Positions 7,721 to 16,718 of a DNA stretch of 64,000 nucleotides are shown piece after piece; positions within the stretch are counted from its first letter, which is position 1; each line of letters opens with the position of its first letter. Origin of the DNA: Ichthyophis bannanicus (taxonomy: Eukaryota > Chordata > Amphibia > Gymnophiona > Ichthyophiidae); NCBI GenBank assembly GCA_033557465.1, contig CM066034.1, forward strand, positions 410,480,159 through 410,544,158, written 5' to 3'. The position numbers were made by a program, and so were the translations under genes. The notes beneath the pieces are model-generated. The model had not been told where the DNA came from. It searched no databases and worked only from the letters and a program-made list of their open reading frames with translations.

Positions 7721-7885
7721 TTCTCCAGGAACAAGCAGGAAGTCAGTCCTCACTTATGGGTGACTTCGGCACCGACGGAGCCCGCATGGAGCAATTCCCC
7801 AGCTTTCGAAGAAAGCCTTTGGGATTACTACCACACATGGGTGGTCCTCTTCCCGCCCAAGGGTGCCATCTTGCTCAGTCTCCCT
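7721..7885 (+). repeat. Left inverted terminal repeat of DIRS B
   Basis: Starts TTCTCCAGGAACAAGCAGG, followed by CAGTCCTCACTTATGGGTGA and a GC-rich block. It is the inverse of 15560-15720 within the same element. Confidence 0.88.
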
Positions 7886-8090
7886 TTTTCTGCGGAGCCC
7901 TTCGGAAGCACATCCTCGTCCCTCGAAAAAAGTTTTGTTTTTTCATGCCTTAACAGGCTTTTTCTCTTTTCCGGTTGCACTGGTCCTCTACCCGTTCTTC
8001 CCCTGTTCTCCTTTGGAGTCTCGAATACATTTTTTTCCTAATGTTTCTTTTCAGGCTTTGCACCCTTTTTTTTTTTTATAACCGCTGGCC

Positions 8091-10147
8091 ATGTGGGTCT
8101 TCGACCTTTCAGAGGCCATTTTTTCCCCCAAGGCCACCGGATTTAAAAAATGTGATAGATGCTCTAGGAACATGTCGCTTACAGACACTCATGACTGTTG
8201 TCTGAGGTGCCTAGAGCCAACCATGACCCAGAGCTCTGTTCGCTCTGTAAGGAAATGTCCTCTAAGGTCCTGCTCAGCTGTAAGCAGACTTCCGAAGACA
8301 TTTTCTGAAAGGCCACCTCGGAATCCCCAGTGGTGCCCTCGGTCGTCTCTTCCCCGGTGGGTTCCCCTCCTGCAGCCCCACATTCCCGGCGGCACTCCGA
8401 CCAGGGGCCCCCAAGGTGGAACGGCACAAGAAGAAGAAGGTCTCGAAGTTGCTGTCTGGTGCTCCTGACAAGTGTGAGCACTCCTGCGCCCGGTCGCTTA
8501 GCCCTCTTCAGCATTCCCGAGAGTCTGATAAGCAGCGGCCCCACAAGGTACCTCGCAGATAAATGGAGGCCTCCGGCGAAGGCGCCTAGTCTTCTGAAGG
8601 TCCTGGTGAGCTCCTCCTCAACGCCTGATCCGGTGACCCCGGTATCGGTGTTTCAGGGCCCCATGCCCGCATGGGAGTCCCATATGCTGGCGCTTGAATG
8701 CAGCATTACTGCGTTCATTGCCTCCCAGCAGGCGCTTACGGCCAGCTTTGCTGACTTGCACCCAGAGACCCAGGTCCCTCATGTGGGACACCCAAATCCG
8801 TCCAGGAAACCCCCGAGAGCCGCAGGCCTCATGAGGGTCCTCGAAGTCTGTCTCGCTCGCTCTCCCGTTCCTCGGAGGCGAGATCATCCAGAGCCTACGG
8901 CTCCAGGCCGCCAGCCATCGGACAGAGTGACCGGCTCGGATCCCTAGACCGATTTTTCGGACTGGGAATCCGATGGGGACACCTCCCCGGAGACCCGTAC
9001 CCACCGGGATCTTCCATCGGACCCCTTGCCGCCTGCATTACAGCGGCGTTCACCACCCAAAGACACCTCTTTCCTGGTGTTTATCCGTGACATGGCTTGG
9101 GCCCTCAACTTGGTCACCCAGGCCAATGAGGACCCTCGTGCTGAAGAACTCAACATTCTTCAGTACGAGTCCCCGCCCAGGGAATCCCTCACTGTGCCTG
9201 TACCGCCGATTCTATCTTGGCTGCTGCTCCACATGTGGGAGGCCCTAACTTCGGACCCCATCGTGGGCAAGCGCCTCGACACAATGTACAAGGTGCAGCA
9301 GGGGCCAGGCTTCCAAAAGACCCAGCTCCCACACACTTCGATGGTGGTGGAATCGGCCATGCAGAATCAGAACAGCCCGAAATACCACTCAACGGTACCA
9401 CCAGGCCGAGAGTCGAGAGCCCTTGATGCCATGGGCCGCAAGGCCTATCAAGGTTCCATGCTCTCTTGTCGCGTCCAGGCATATCAACTCTACATTGGTA
9501 TGTTCCTGCACAATTTGGTGAAGGAACTTGGGGATTTCAACGTGGGCCTTGAAGGGGAGCCCCTCGAAAGATTCCGCACCTTGCTGAAGTCTGTGGCCGA
9601 CTGCTCCAAGTACATCTCACGAGCCTCCTATGATGGCTTCGAGACATCAGCTCAGATGGTGGCCGCAGACATTGGAGCCCACCACCAGGCATGGCTCCAA
9701 TCCTCGGATTTGGAGCAGTGGGTAAAGGAGAAGCTCCTGGATGTGCCATGCCTCGGTGAACAGTTTTATGGTAAGCCGATAGAAAAGAAGGCTGTGGAAA
9801 TCGAGACAGGGTTCGTTACCAGGACCCGGCTCTCCCGCAAGACCTCTACCCTGCCTCAGAATAAGCAGTCAACCAAGAAGCCCTTGTTCCCCAGAAAAGG
9901 CCTCCAGTACCACGGCTACCTGCCATATCCGGCTACCTCCATGCTGACTACTCTGGCACAGGGAAAGCCTGGCCAGGGGCACCGTAAACCAAAGGACCTG
10001 AAGACCCAAATGCTGGCCCCCCACAACCCACTTAGGGGTTTTGATGCCAGCAGCATGGCCCCTTGCCCTCCGGCAATGCAGCAGCCAGTGGGGGGATGCC
10101 TGTCCTGCTTCGCCCCATTGTGGGCGCTCATCACCTTGGACACTTAG
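8091..10147 (+). pseudogene. DIRS gag-like ORF1, copy B (frameshifted)
   Basis: The N-terminus carries the Cys/His cluster typical of these copies (KKCDRCSRNMSLTDTHDCC then LRCL). The frame breaks after about 8250; later pieces lie at 8330-8947 and 9026-10147. The last piece (373 codons) holds the conserved central domain: RAEELNILQYESPPRE, a HMWEAL segment, PGFQKTQLPHTSMVVESAM, PGRESRALDAMGRKAYQGSM and QAYQLYIGMFLHNLVKEL, ending in a basic Lys-rich tail. By position and by comparison with the other copies this is the nucleocapsid/capsid-like protein of the element. No enzymatic motif is seen. Confidence 0.78.
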
Positions 10148-10299
10148 ATTCTCCAGGTCATCCGGGAGGGCTATTGCCTCCACTTCAGTGGGCTTCCACC
10201 CGCTTTCTCCCCGGCGGAGTCTCCTCGACTCCCCGCACACCAGCTTCTGCTGCAGCGGAAATTGCACTCCCTCCTTGCCCAAAGGGGGAGTTGAGAAGG

Positions 10300-11146
10300 T
10301 CCCTCCCTACCTTTGAGGTCGGGGCTTCTATTCCCGGTACTTCCTCATCCCGAAAAAGACGGGAGGTCTGCGGCCCATCCTTGACCTTTGCAGGCTAAAG
10401 AAATTCCTGGTGCGGGAGAAATTCAAGATGTTCTCTTGGCGTGCTGCTGCCCTTCCTCCGGCAGGGCGACTGGCTATGCTCTTTGGATCTGAATGACACT
10501 TACGCCCACATCTTAATCCACCCCCAACACAGGCAGTACATGCATTTCAGGGTACAGAGAGAACACTTCCAATACAAGGTGCTCCCCTTTGGCCTTGCGT
10601 CCGCCCCACAGGTCTTCACAAAGTGCCTTCTCGTGGTCGCTGCTCACCTTCGGCACCGGGGCGTGCCAGTCTTCCCCTACCTCAACGACTGGCTCATTAC
10701 GGGCTCATCCGCCGAGGAGGCCCGGCAAGCGATATCGCGCACCGTCCTCCTGGAAAGTTTGGGATTCTTGGTCAACTACCCAAAGTCTCACCTTGAGCCG
10801 GGCAGGCCTTCAAGTTCATTGGGACATGCCTCGACACTCAGCAGGCCACTGCTTTCTTGCCAGTGGATCTCTCCACCCGCTTCCGAGCTCTGGCGGCTCG
10901 TGTACAGAGCGCCCACCAGGTCACTGCTCAGTCCATGCTACGTCTCCTGGGCCACATGGCCTCGACCGTGCATGTGGTTCCTCACTACCACCTGCACATG
11001 CGAACGGCTCAGTGGTGTCTCAGCACCCAATGGAGCCAGTCCCTCGGACACCGTCAGGGTTCTCCCCAACCTCCGCTTGTCCCCTGAACTGGTGGGAAAA
11101 CCCAACAACCTTCTGCGGGGCTCGCCCTTTCAGGCCCCATGGCACG
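10300..11146 (+). pseudogene. DIRS reverse transcriptase, copy B (frameshift; catalytic Asp replaced)
   Basis: RT homology starts with GFYSRYFLIPKKTGGLRPIL near 10320. It shifts frame around 10430 and continues from 10441 (LPFLRQGDWLCSLDLNDTYA). The polymerase motif reads FPYLNDWLI, so the first Asp of the YLDD box is Asn (codon AAC at 10684). The reading frame decays after about 10800 and stops being DIRS-like at 11146, where the L2 LINE begins. RNase H continues on the far side at 13443. Confidence 0.85.
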
Positions 11147-11176
11147 ATTTATTTATTTATTTTATTTATTTATTTA
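11147..11176 (-). repeat. (AAAT)n tail of the L2 LINE
   Basis: Plus-strand ATTT repeats mark the LINE 3' terminus at its junction with DIRS B. Confidence 0.85.
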
Positions 11177-11390
11177 ACAGTTCTTCTATACCGCTCTATT
11201 CTAGATCAGAGCGGTTTACATCCAACATCAACCATACAACACAGGGACCCTGAGTTGCATTTACAATAAACAGGAGATCAACTTGGAAGTAACTGGGGGG
11301 AACTATGTACATTGTATAACATATCTACATCTTATTTACACTGGGGGTCCTGATTCCATTTCAGTGGGTATCTTCTGATCGATCAGTTGA

Positions 11391-13439
11391 TTATCCTTTT
11401 TCATGCTGAGTCTGATTGTTTAATTGCAATGAGTGATTGTCTGAGGGGGCATATGTATGATTACTAGTGCTGGATTCAGGGTAGTATGTGGTGAATAGGT
11501 GCTGCTTTAGTGCCTTCCTGAAGTCAATTAGGTGAGTGATGTTTCGAATAGAGGTGGGGAGCGCGTTCCATGCTCTGGGTGCGTAAATCGTAAAAGCCCT
11601 ATTTGTCGTTGCTTTTGTGAATTTTGTTATTACTTTTGGGACCTCTAGTGTGTTTTGCATCATGGGTCTTCTGTTTCTGTTCTGTGGTACTTTATGTATC
11701 ATCTTGCTGAGGGATGTGGAGGTCAGGGTGTTTGCGGCTTTGAAAGTTAAGGTTAGAACTTTGTGGCGGATTCTTGCTTGAACTGGTAGCCAATGGAGGT
11801 TCATCAGTACTGGCGTTATGTGCTCTCTCCGTGAAGCCCCTGTTAGTACTCTTGCCGCAGTGTTCATTGCAAGCTGGAGAGGAGCCAGTGTTGCTTGAGG
11901 GAGACCGTGTAGAATTACGTTGGCATAGTCGAAATGTGGTAATATTAATGCCTGATAGATCGAACGGTAGTCGCTGAAGTCAAGCAGCGGTCGGAGATGT
12001 TTTAGGGTCCTTATTTTCATGTATACTGTTTTTACTGTGTTTCTTATGTGGATTTTCAGATCCAGTTGTTGATCCAGTGTAACGCCAAGGTAGCGGATTG
12101 TGGGTTTGGTTTTCAGCTCTGTGTTGCCGACCTTTAAAGAGAGTGGAGGGGTGAAGTCCTGGTTTCTTGAAATGAAAAGGACATCTGTTTTACTGTAGTT
12201 GATTCTCATGTTTTGTGTGCTGAACCATTCTGCTGTTGCCTCAAAACATCTTGTTAGCGGGGAGAGGTCTGGATGGTTGGTCCTGAATGGGATGTATAGT
12301 AGGATGTCATCTGCGTAGGCTAGACAGTTGACCTTGAATGAACGTGCTAGGGCACATATGGGCTGCATGTAGATGTTAAACATCAATGCAGATAGTGACG
12401 AGCCCTGTGGTACACCCTGGTTCTGTAAAAATGGTTCAGAGGTTGTGGAGCCTGACCTTACATGTTGCCATCTATTAGTCAGGTATGACTTGCACCACTT
12501 TAGGGCTGTTCCCTGAATTCCTTTCTCGCTGAGACGTTGTATGAGGATCTCATGGTTCACCGAGTCGAAAGCCGCTGCAATGTCGAGGAATATGAGGGCG
12601 AATCCTTGATGCATTTTGTCAGTTCCAGAGACTAGATGGTCAAATAGGTTGGTGAGGAGGGTTTCAACCCCATGTGCTTCTCTGAACCCATGCTGGGAAG
12701 GATCCAGTGGGGCTTCAGTATCAATATGCTGTTGGATTTGGCGCTGTACTAACTTTTCGATTATTTTGGCAAGCATAGGGATACTTGAAATTGGTCTGTA
12801 TGATTCCACTTTCGTTGGGTCCATCTTGTTATTTTTGAGCAGTGGTCTGATTGATGTTTGTTTCAGACTTTGTGGAAATGATCCGGATGTAAGAGATTGG
12901 TTTATTAATTCGCTCAGATATTGGCTTAAGTCACATCGTAACTCTTTTATCCATAAAGCAGGGCATGGGTCATTGGGTGCAGTAGTGGGGTTGATTGCAG
13001 CGATCGTGTCTTCAACCTCTCTGCGTGATATTTTTTCAAAGTCGGATAGTGGTGATGGTTGGGGCAAGTTGTGCTGAGAGCTGTTTTCCGCGGAGTTCGA
13101 GCTTGCACCAACCTGGGTGACTTCAAGTTGTAGGTAGTTGGTTGCAGATGTAGTAGTCCGGATCATTTTTGACTGTAAGTAGTTGGAGTATGCCTGGGGG
13201 TGTGGCATCTGTGACTGGTCTGCTGGAGGTTCTCTTATGAGAGATTTCACTATATTGAAGAGATCGTGTGGCTTGTTTAGTGACCGCTTCAAGATGTCGG
13301 AATGGTATTGTTTCCGCTTTTTTGTTAATTCATCGCGGTGTGATTTTAGGTGAGCGATGTAGGTATCTTGTGCTTCAGTAGAGTGGGATCGGCGCCATCT
13401 TCTCTCGAGCCTGCGCAGGCACTTGAGTGAGTCTCGGAG
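11391..13439 (-). CDS. L2-clade LINE reverse transcriptase (5' truncated, otherwise open)
   Basis: About 680 codons remain open, from inside the linker that follows the (missing) AP endonuclease. Motifs in order: LRRLERRWRRS linker; SYRPISSIPMLAKIIEKLVQ; SQHGFREAHGVETLLTNL; LIFLDIAAAFDSVNHEILI; NQGVPQGSSLSALMFNIYMQ; the catalytic CLAYADDILLY (YADD at 12321-12307); then DVLFISRNQDF, IRYLGVTLDQQLD, LPHFDYANVILHGLP, LHWLPVQARIRHKVLTLTFK and YAPRAWNALPTSI. These last blocks are typical of L2-like LINEs. The first residues of the open frame beyond 13442 are antisense DIRS sequence, not LINE. The intact frame suggests a recent insertion. Confidence 0.88.
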   Translation of the reverse strand, partial: LRDSLKCLRRLERRWRRSHSTEAQDTYIAHLKSHRDELTKKRKQYHSDILKRSLNKPHDLFNIVKSLIREPPADQSQMPHPQAYSNYLQSKMIRTTTSATNYLQLEVTQVGASSNSAENSSQHNLPQPSPLSDFEKISRREVEDTIAAINPTTAPNDPCPALWIKELRCDLSQYLSELINQSLTSGSFPQSLKQTSIRPLLKNNKMDPTKVESYRPISSIPMLAKIIEKLVQRQIQQHIDTEAPLDPSQHGFREAHGVETLLTNLFDHLVSGTDKMHQGFALIFLDIAAAFDSVNHEILIQRLSEKGIQGTALKWCKSYLTNRWQHVRSGSTTSEPFLQNQGVPQGSSLSALMFNIYMQPICALARSFKVNCLAYADDILLYIPFRTNHPDLSPLTRCFEATAEWFSTQNMRINYSKTDVLFISRNQDFTPPLSLKVGNTELKTKPTIRYLGVTLDQQLDLKIHIRNTVKTVYMKIRTLKHLRPLLDFSDYRSIYQALILPHFDYANVILHGLPQATLAPLQLAMNTAARVLTGASRREHITPVLMNLHWLPVQARIRHKVLTLTFKAANTLTSTSLSKMIHKVPQNRNRRPMMQNTLEVPKVITKFTKATTNRAFTIYAPRAWNALPTSIRNITHLIDFRKALKQHLFTTYYPESSTSNHTYAPSDNHSLQLNNQTQHEKG

Positions 13440-13442
13440 TTG

Positions 13443-14077
13443 CTGCGGTGCTGATGATGGACGCTTCCCTGTTAGGGTGGGGAGCCCACTGCCGGCCCCT
13501 CTGCACGCAGGGGCAATGGTCACCAGAGGAGTCTCAGCAGCAGATAAACCTGCTCGAGCTTCTGGCCATCCGGTGGACCCTGAGGGCCTTCGAGGATCAC
13601 CTCATCGGGAAGTCTGTTTTAGAACAGAACGACAACCGTGTAGCTATGTTATACATCAACAAGGAGGGAGGCACGGGATCGCACTCCCTCTGTCAGGAAG
13701 CGGTCCTTATCTGTTCTTTTGCTCCCCGACGGAGGATATCCCTCAGGGCTGCGTGTCAGGAGAATGGCCTGGCGGACAGGCTCAGCAGGATTCTTCACCC
13801 CAACAAATGGCGGCTGGATCCCAGTGTAGCGGACTGGCTGTTTCTGCACTGGGGGACGCCCACAATAGACCTCTTCGCCAGCCCCCAGGACACGCAGCTT
13901 CCTCGTTTTTGCGGCCCGGTGCCGCACCTGGGCAGGGAGGGCCCCGATGCATTTCTCCTGTACTGGTCCTCCAGTCTCCTATATGTATTCCCTCCTTTCC
14001 CCCTCATGGCAAGCACTCTGTTCAAAGCTCAATGGGACAAGGCATCGTTAATTCTCGTGGCTCCCTCGTGGCCCTGA
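13443..14077 (+). pseudogene. DIRS RNase H and methylase-like segment, copy B
   Basis: Resumes the DIRS B polyprotein after the L2 insertion: VLMMDASLLGWGAHC (RNase H first Asp), LLELLAIRWTLRAF, then EQNDNRVAMLYINKEGGTGS, ADRLSRILHPNKW, and the distal LFASPQDTQLPRF and FPPFPLMAS segments. A codon after the catalytic TDN block reads QND instead of QTD. The frame runs to TGA at 14075-14077 in the block that reads APRWPRQPW in other copies. Confidence 0.85.
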
Positions 14078-14079
14078 CA

Positions 14080-15238
14080 GCCTTGGTTCCCACTCCTGCT
14101 CCGGCTGTCAACGGAGCCTCCGGTTCCCCTGGGCTCTGCCAGGGGCCTGTTAACAGAGGAGGAGGTTCGGGTGCTACACCCGAACCTAACCTCCCTATCC
14201 CTCATGGCCTGGCAGCTGAACGGGTCTCCCTAGCCTCTCTGGCCCTTCCTGAGGAGGTCGAGGAAATCCTTCTCGCCTCAAGGAAGGACTCTACTAGGTG
14301 GGCTTATGCCTTTAAGTGGAAACGCTTCTCCGTCTGGTGCTCGGAGTACCAGATCGACCCCTTCTTGTGTCCGGTTCGATGGGTTCTCCAGTATCTCTTC
14401 CACCTCTCGAGGGGAGGACTGAAGTCAAACTCTGTCAGAGTTCATTTGAGTGCCATTTCAGCCAATCATCTCCTTATCAAGGGAGAGCCTTTCTCGGGAC
14501 ATCCGTTGGTCTCCCGCTTCATGCGGGGCCTTCTACTATCCAAGCCGCCCATCCGTCCCCCTCCGGTGGAGAGGGACTTAAACGTGGTACTCATGCAGCT
14601 CACCCGCCCACCATTCGAGCCGATGGCGACGTGTTCGCTCTGAGACTTATCCTGGAAGGTGGCCTTCCTGGTGGCGCTGACCTCGGCTCACCAAGTCAGT
14701 GAGCTCCAGGCGCTCCTTACACCAGATTTTATCGGAACAGGGTGGTCTTCCGTACCCACCCTAAATTCCTACCCAAGGTTGTTTCAGGCTTCCATCTCAA
14801 CCAGGTGATAGTGCTGCCAGTGTTCTTCCCGAGACCGGTGTCAGAGGCTCTCCATACCCTCGACTGGAAACGGGCCCTCGCCTTCTGTTTGCAGTGTACC
14901 CAGACTCATCGCAAGTCTGACAGACTTTTCATGACCTACGATCCCAATAGACAGGATCAAGCTGTCACCAAGCGCACCCTCTCAATTTGGGTGGGGGACT
15001 GCATCGCTTTTGCCCATGCGAAGGCGGCCATCCCTCTGGATCATCGAGTCATCGCACACGGGATCTGAGCCAAAGCGGCCTTGGTGGCCTCGCTGTGCTC
15101 TGTTCCCCTGTTGGACATCTGCTGGGCAGAGACCTGGTCGTCCACGAATACCTTCACTGCCCACTACTGCCTGGAGAGGGAGTCCCGTCGGGACAGCACC
15201 TTCGGCCAGGCTATACTCCGTAATCTGTTCGTGGTATA
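14080..15238 (+). pseudogene. DIRS tyrosine recombinase, copy B (nonsense codons at conserved positions)
   Basis: The core-binding part (EEVEEILLASRKDSTRWAYA, KWKRFSVWC, LKSNSVRVHLSAISANH) is open until a TGA at 14641. The domain resumes with MVFRTHPKFLPKVV at 14742 and runs to the HxxR region, where the second Arg codon is replaced by TGA (HGI-stop, 15066-15068). The nucleophile region (HYCLERESRRDSTFGQ) follows to 15238. Losses at CpG-containing Arg codons suggest decay by methylated-C deamination. Confidence 0.85.
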
Positions 15239-15387
15239 AGCAACTCCTGCCCTCCGACCCTTCTTCACGGCTACCGAGGGCTTCGCCCCGAGGGCTTGGG
15301 CTCCTTCGGGCTTCTGCTTATGGCCTCGCGGAGGCGTTTTTTGGTTATACTGTAGGTTCAGTAGCCTGTAGCTACGGAGTCCCATAA

Positions 15388-15479
15388 GTGAGGACTGACT
15401 TCCTGCTTGTTCCTGGAGAAAACGTAGTTACTCACCTGTAACAGGTGTTCTCCGGAGACAGCAGGAATCGGTCCTCACT
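15388..15479 (+). repeat. Internal complementary region of DIRS B
   Basis: A hairpin with GTGAGGACTGACTTCCTGCT at the left and GCAGGAATCGGTCCTCAC at the right. The centre GTTCCTGGAGAAAACGTAGT joins the complements of the two termini. Confidence 0.88.
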
Positions 15480-15559
15480 ATCCTCCCGCCTCCCCTGATG
15501 AGTTGCTGATTCTTTTGTCCTTCCCTTGCCACCTGCTTGGTAGGGCTCGAGCTAAGGGA

Positions 15560-15748
15560 CCTGACTGAGCAAGATGGCACCCTTGGGTGGGAAGAGGACC
15601 ACACATGCGTGGTAGCAATCCCAAAGGCTTTCTTCGAAAGCTGGGGAATTGCTCCACGCGGGCTCCGTCGGTGCCGACGTCACCCATAAGTGAGGACTGA
15701 TTCCTGCTGTCCCTGGAGAACATTTGTTACAGTTGAGTAACTAAGCTT
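15560..15748 (+). repeat. Right inverted terminal repeat of DIRS B
   Basis: Inverse of the left repeat at 7721-7885 plus the terminal extension. The extension reads ACAGTTGAGTAACTAAGCTT, one base away from the CAGGTGAGTAAC seen in the other copies. Confidence 0.85.
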
Positions 15749-16338
15749 ATTCAAGCTTCTGGCACCCAACATGAAGGGAAATATTTCTGTATGTATCTGC
15801 CATATTTTCTTGGTCTGACTGTTTTTCCTGGCATTTCAGAATCTTCTTCTCCACTCGATTACCAGAGTAGTCTTTTGGAGCTTATGCCTCTTATCAATAC
15901 TGTTCTGGTGTATTTCCTCCTTAACCACTATATCTGCCTTCCTCGCAGCCAGCTTTTTATCAGTCTGAATGGGAGGATCCCAGGTGATCATAACCTCCTC
16001 AGTCTCTCTAATTCTCTTAGGGTCATGATCCCACTGTTTTTTGGGCACAGTGATGTTGTAGTGCTTACAGAGTTTCCAATGGATGAGGCACGGTGCTTAT
16101 GTCTTTCTGTATAGAAATTTTATGCCATCAGAACATCATAACCAGCAGGTGAGTCACTGTTTCCAGGTCTTTCTTATAGAATCGACAGATGTCTGTGTTG
16201 CCAGTTTTTTCAGTGCATGCTGTAAACCATCTCGTCGTAAGCTGCTGTATGGGGCTGCAACTATCAACCTCTCATCCTTTGGTTTCAATTCATTCATGTG
16301 TCTGTTCTTGATTGATAAAGGTTCCTGGAGTAATACTA
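15749..16338 (-). pseudogene. RLE-type LINE (R4/Dong/Hero-like), endonuclease region, decayed
   Basis: The minus strand shows, in order: LKPKDERLIVAAPYSSLR, a decayed Cys/His region, HWKLCKHYNI-like residues, then TWDPPIQTDKKLAARKADIV, which matches the WDxxIQTDxxIxARRPDIVV block of restriction-like-endonuclease LINEs, and finally IWQIHTEIFPFMLGARSL (compare IWxxxTxVIPVVIGALG). The catalytic PD is AD here (ARKADIVV). Stops and frameshifts are frequent. DIRS B interrupts it at 15748 and DIRS C at 16338. The exact clade is inference from these motifs. Confidence 0.6.
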
Positions 16339-16490
16339 TATCTCCAGGAACAAGCAGGAATGAGTCTTCACATATGGGTAAACGTCGGTACCGACGGAGC
16401 CCGCGCGGGAACGCTCCCCAGAGTCCAAAAAAGAAAGCTTTTGGGAGCATGCCCACACGCATGCGTGCTGCTTTCCCGCCTAACTACTTC
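16339..16490 (+). repeat. Left inverted terminal repeat of DIRS C
   Basis: TATCTCCAGGAACAAGCAGG then GAGTCTTCACATATGGGTAA, inverse of 22570-22720. Confidence 0.85.
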
Positions 16491-16718
16491 CCTCAAATCA
16501 GTTCTTCGTTTTCCGCAGAGTCGACAGGATGTGTCCTTGTCACCGCAGAAAATTCTTCTTTTTTATTTTTATTTTTTGTGGTCGTGCCTGCCTTCGTTCG
16601 ACGCCCACCAGTACCGCCGGTGCTTTTCTTTTACTGAAAATGTTTCTTTTTTACTAAAGAAATTTTTCCTATTTAGTGACTGACGTATTTTGGCCACTAG
16701 GCCTCTATCCTTTCCTTT

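Larger units (their letters stand above)
11147..13442 (-). mobile_element. L2-clade LINE inserted in DIRS B (5' truncated)
   Basis: The minus-strand LINE ends at 11147 in a tandem (AAAT)n tail, the 3' signature of L2-like elements. The 5' end is truncated within the coding region near 13442, where DIRS RNase H sequence resumes. I see no clear target-site duplication. It splits DIRS B between RT and RNase H. Confidence 0.85.
7721..15748 (+). mobile_element. DIRS-group retrotransposon, copy B (both ends present, split by an L2 LINE)
   Basis: Left end TTCTCCAGGAACAAGC at 7721, right end GAGTAACTAAGCTT at 15748. It contains gag-like, RT, RNase H and recombinase regions, all interrupted by stops or frameshifts, plus the ICR and right inverted repeat. 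A minus-strand L2 LINE occupies 11147-13442, between the RT and RNase H domains. The host sequence on both sides is one RLE-type LINE. Confidence 0.92.

Noticed and set aside
12616..13077. Plus-strand 153-codon frame
   Set aside because: Antisense of the L2 reverse transcriptase, whose motifs on the minus strand are unambiguous.
11147..13442. Target-site duplication around the L2 in DIRS B
   Set aside because: Flanks CCATGGCACG and GCGGTGCTGA share no convincing repeat.
16083..16637. Plus-strand 184-codon frame with hydrophobic C-terminus
   Set aside because: It crosses the junction between the RLE-LINE fragment and the left repeat of DIRS C, so it cannot be one gene.
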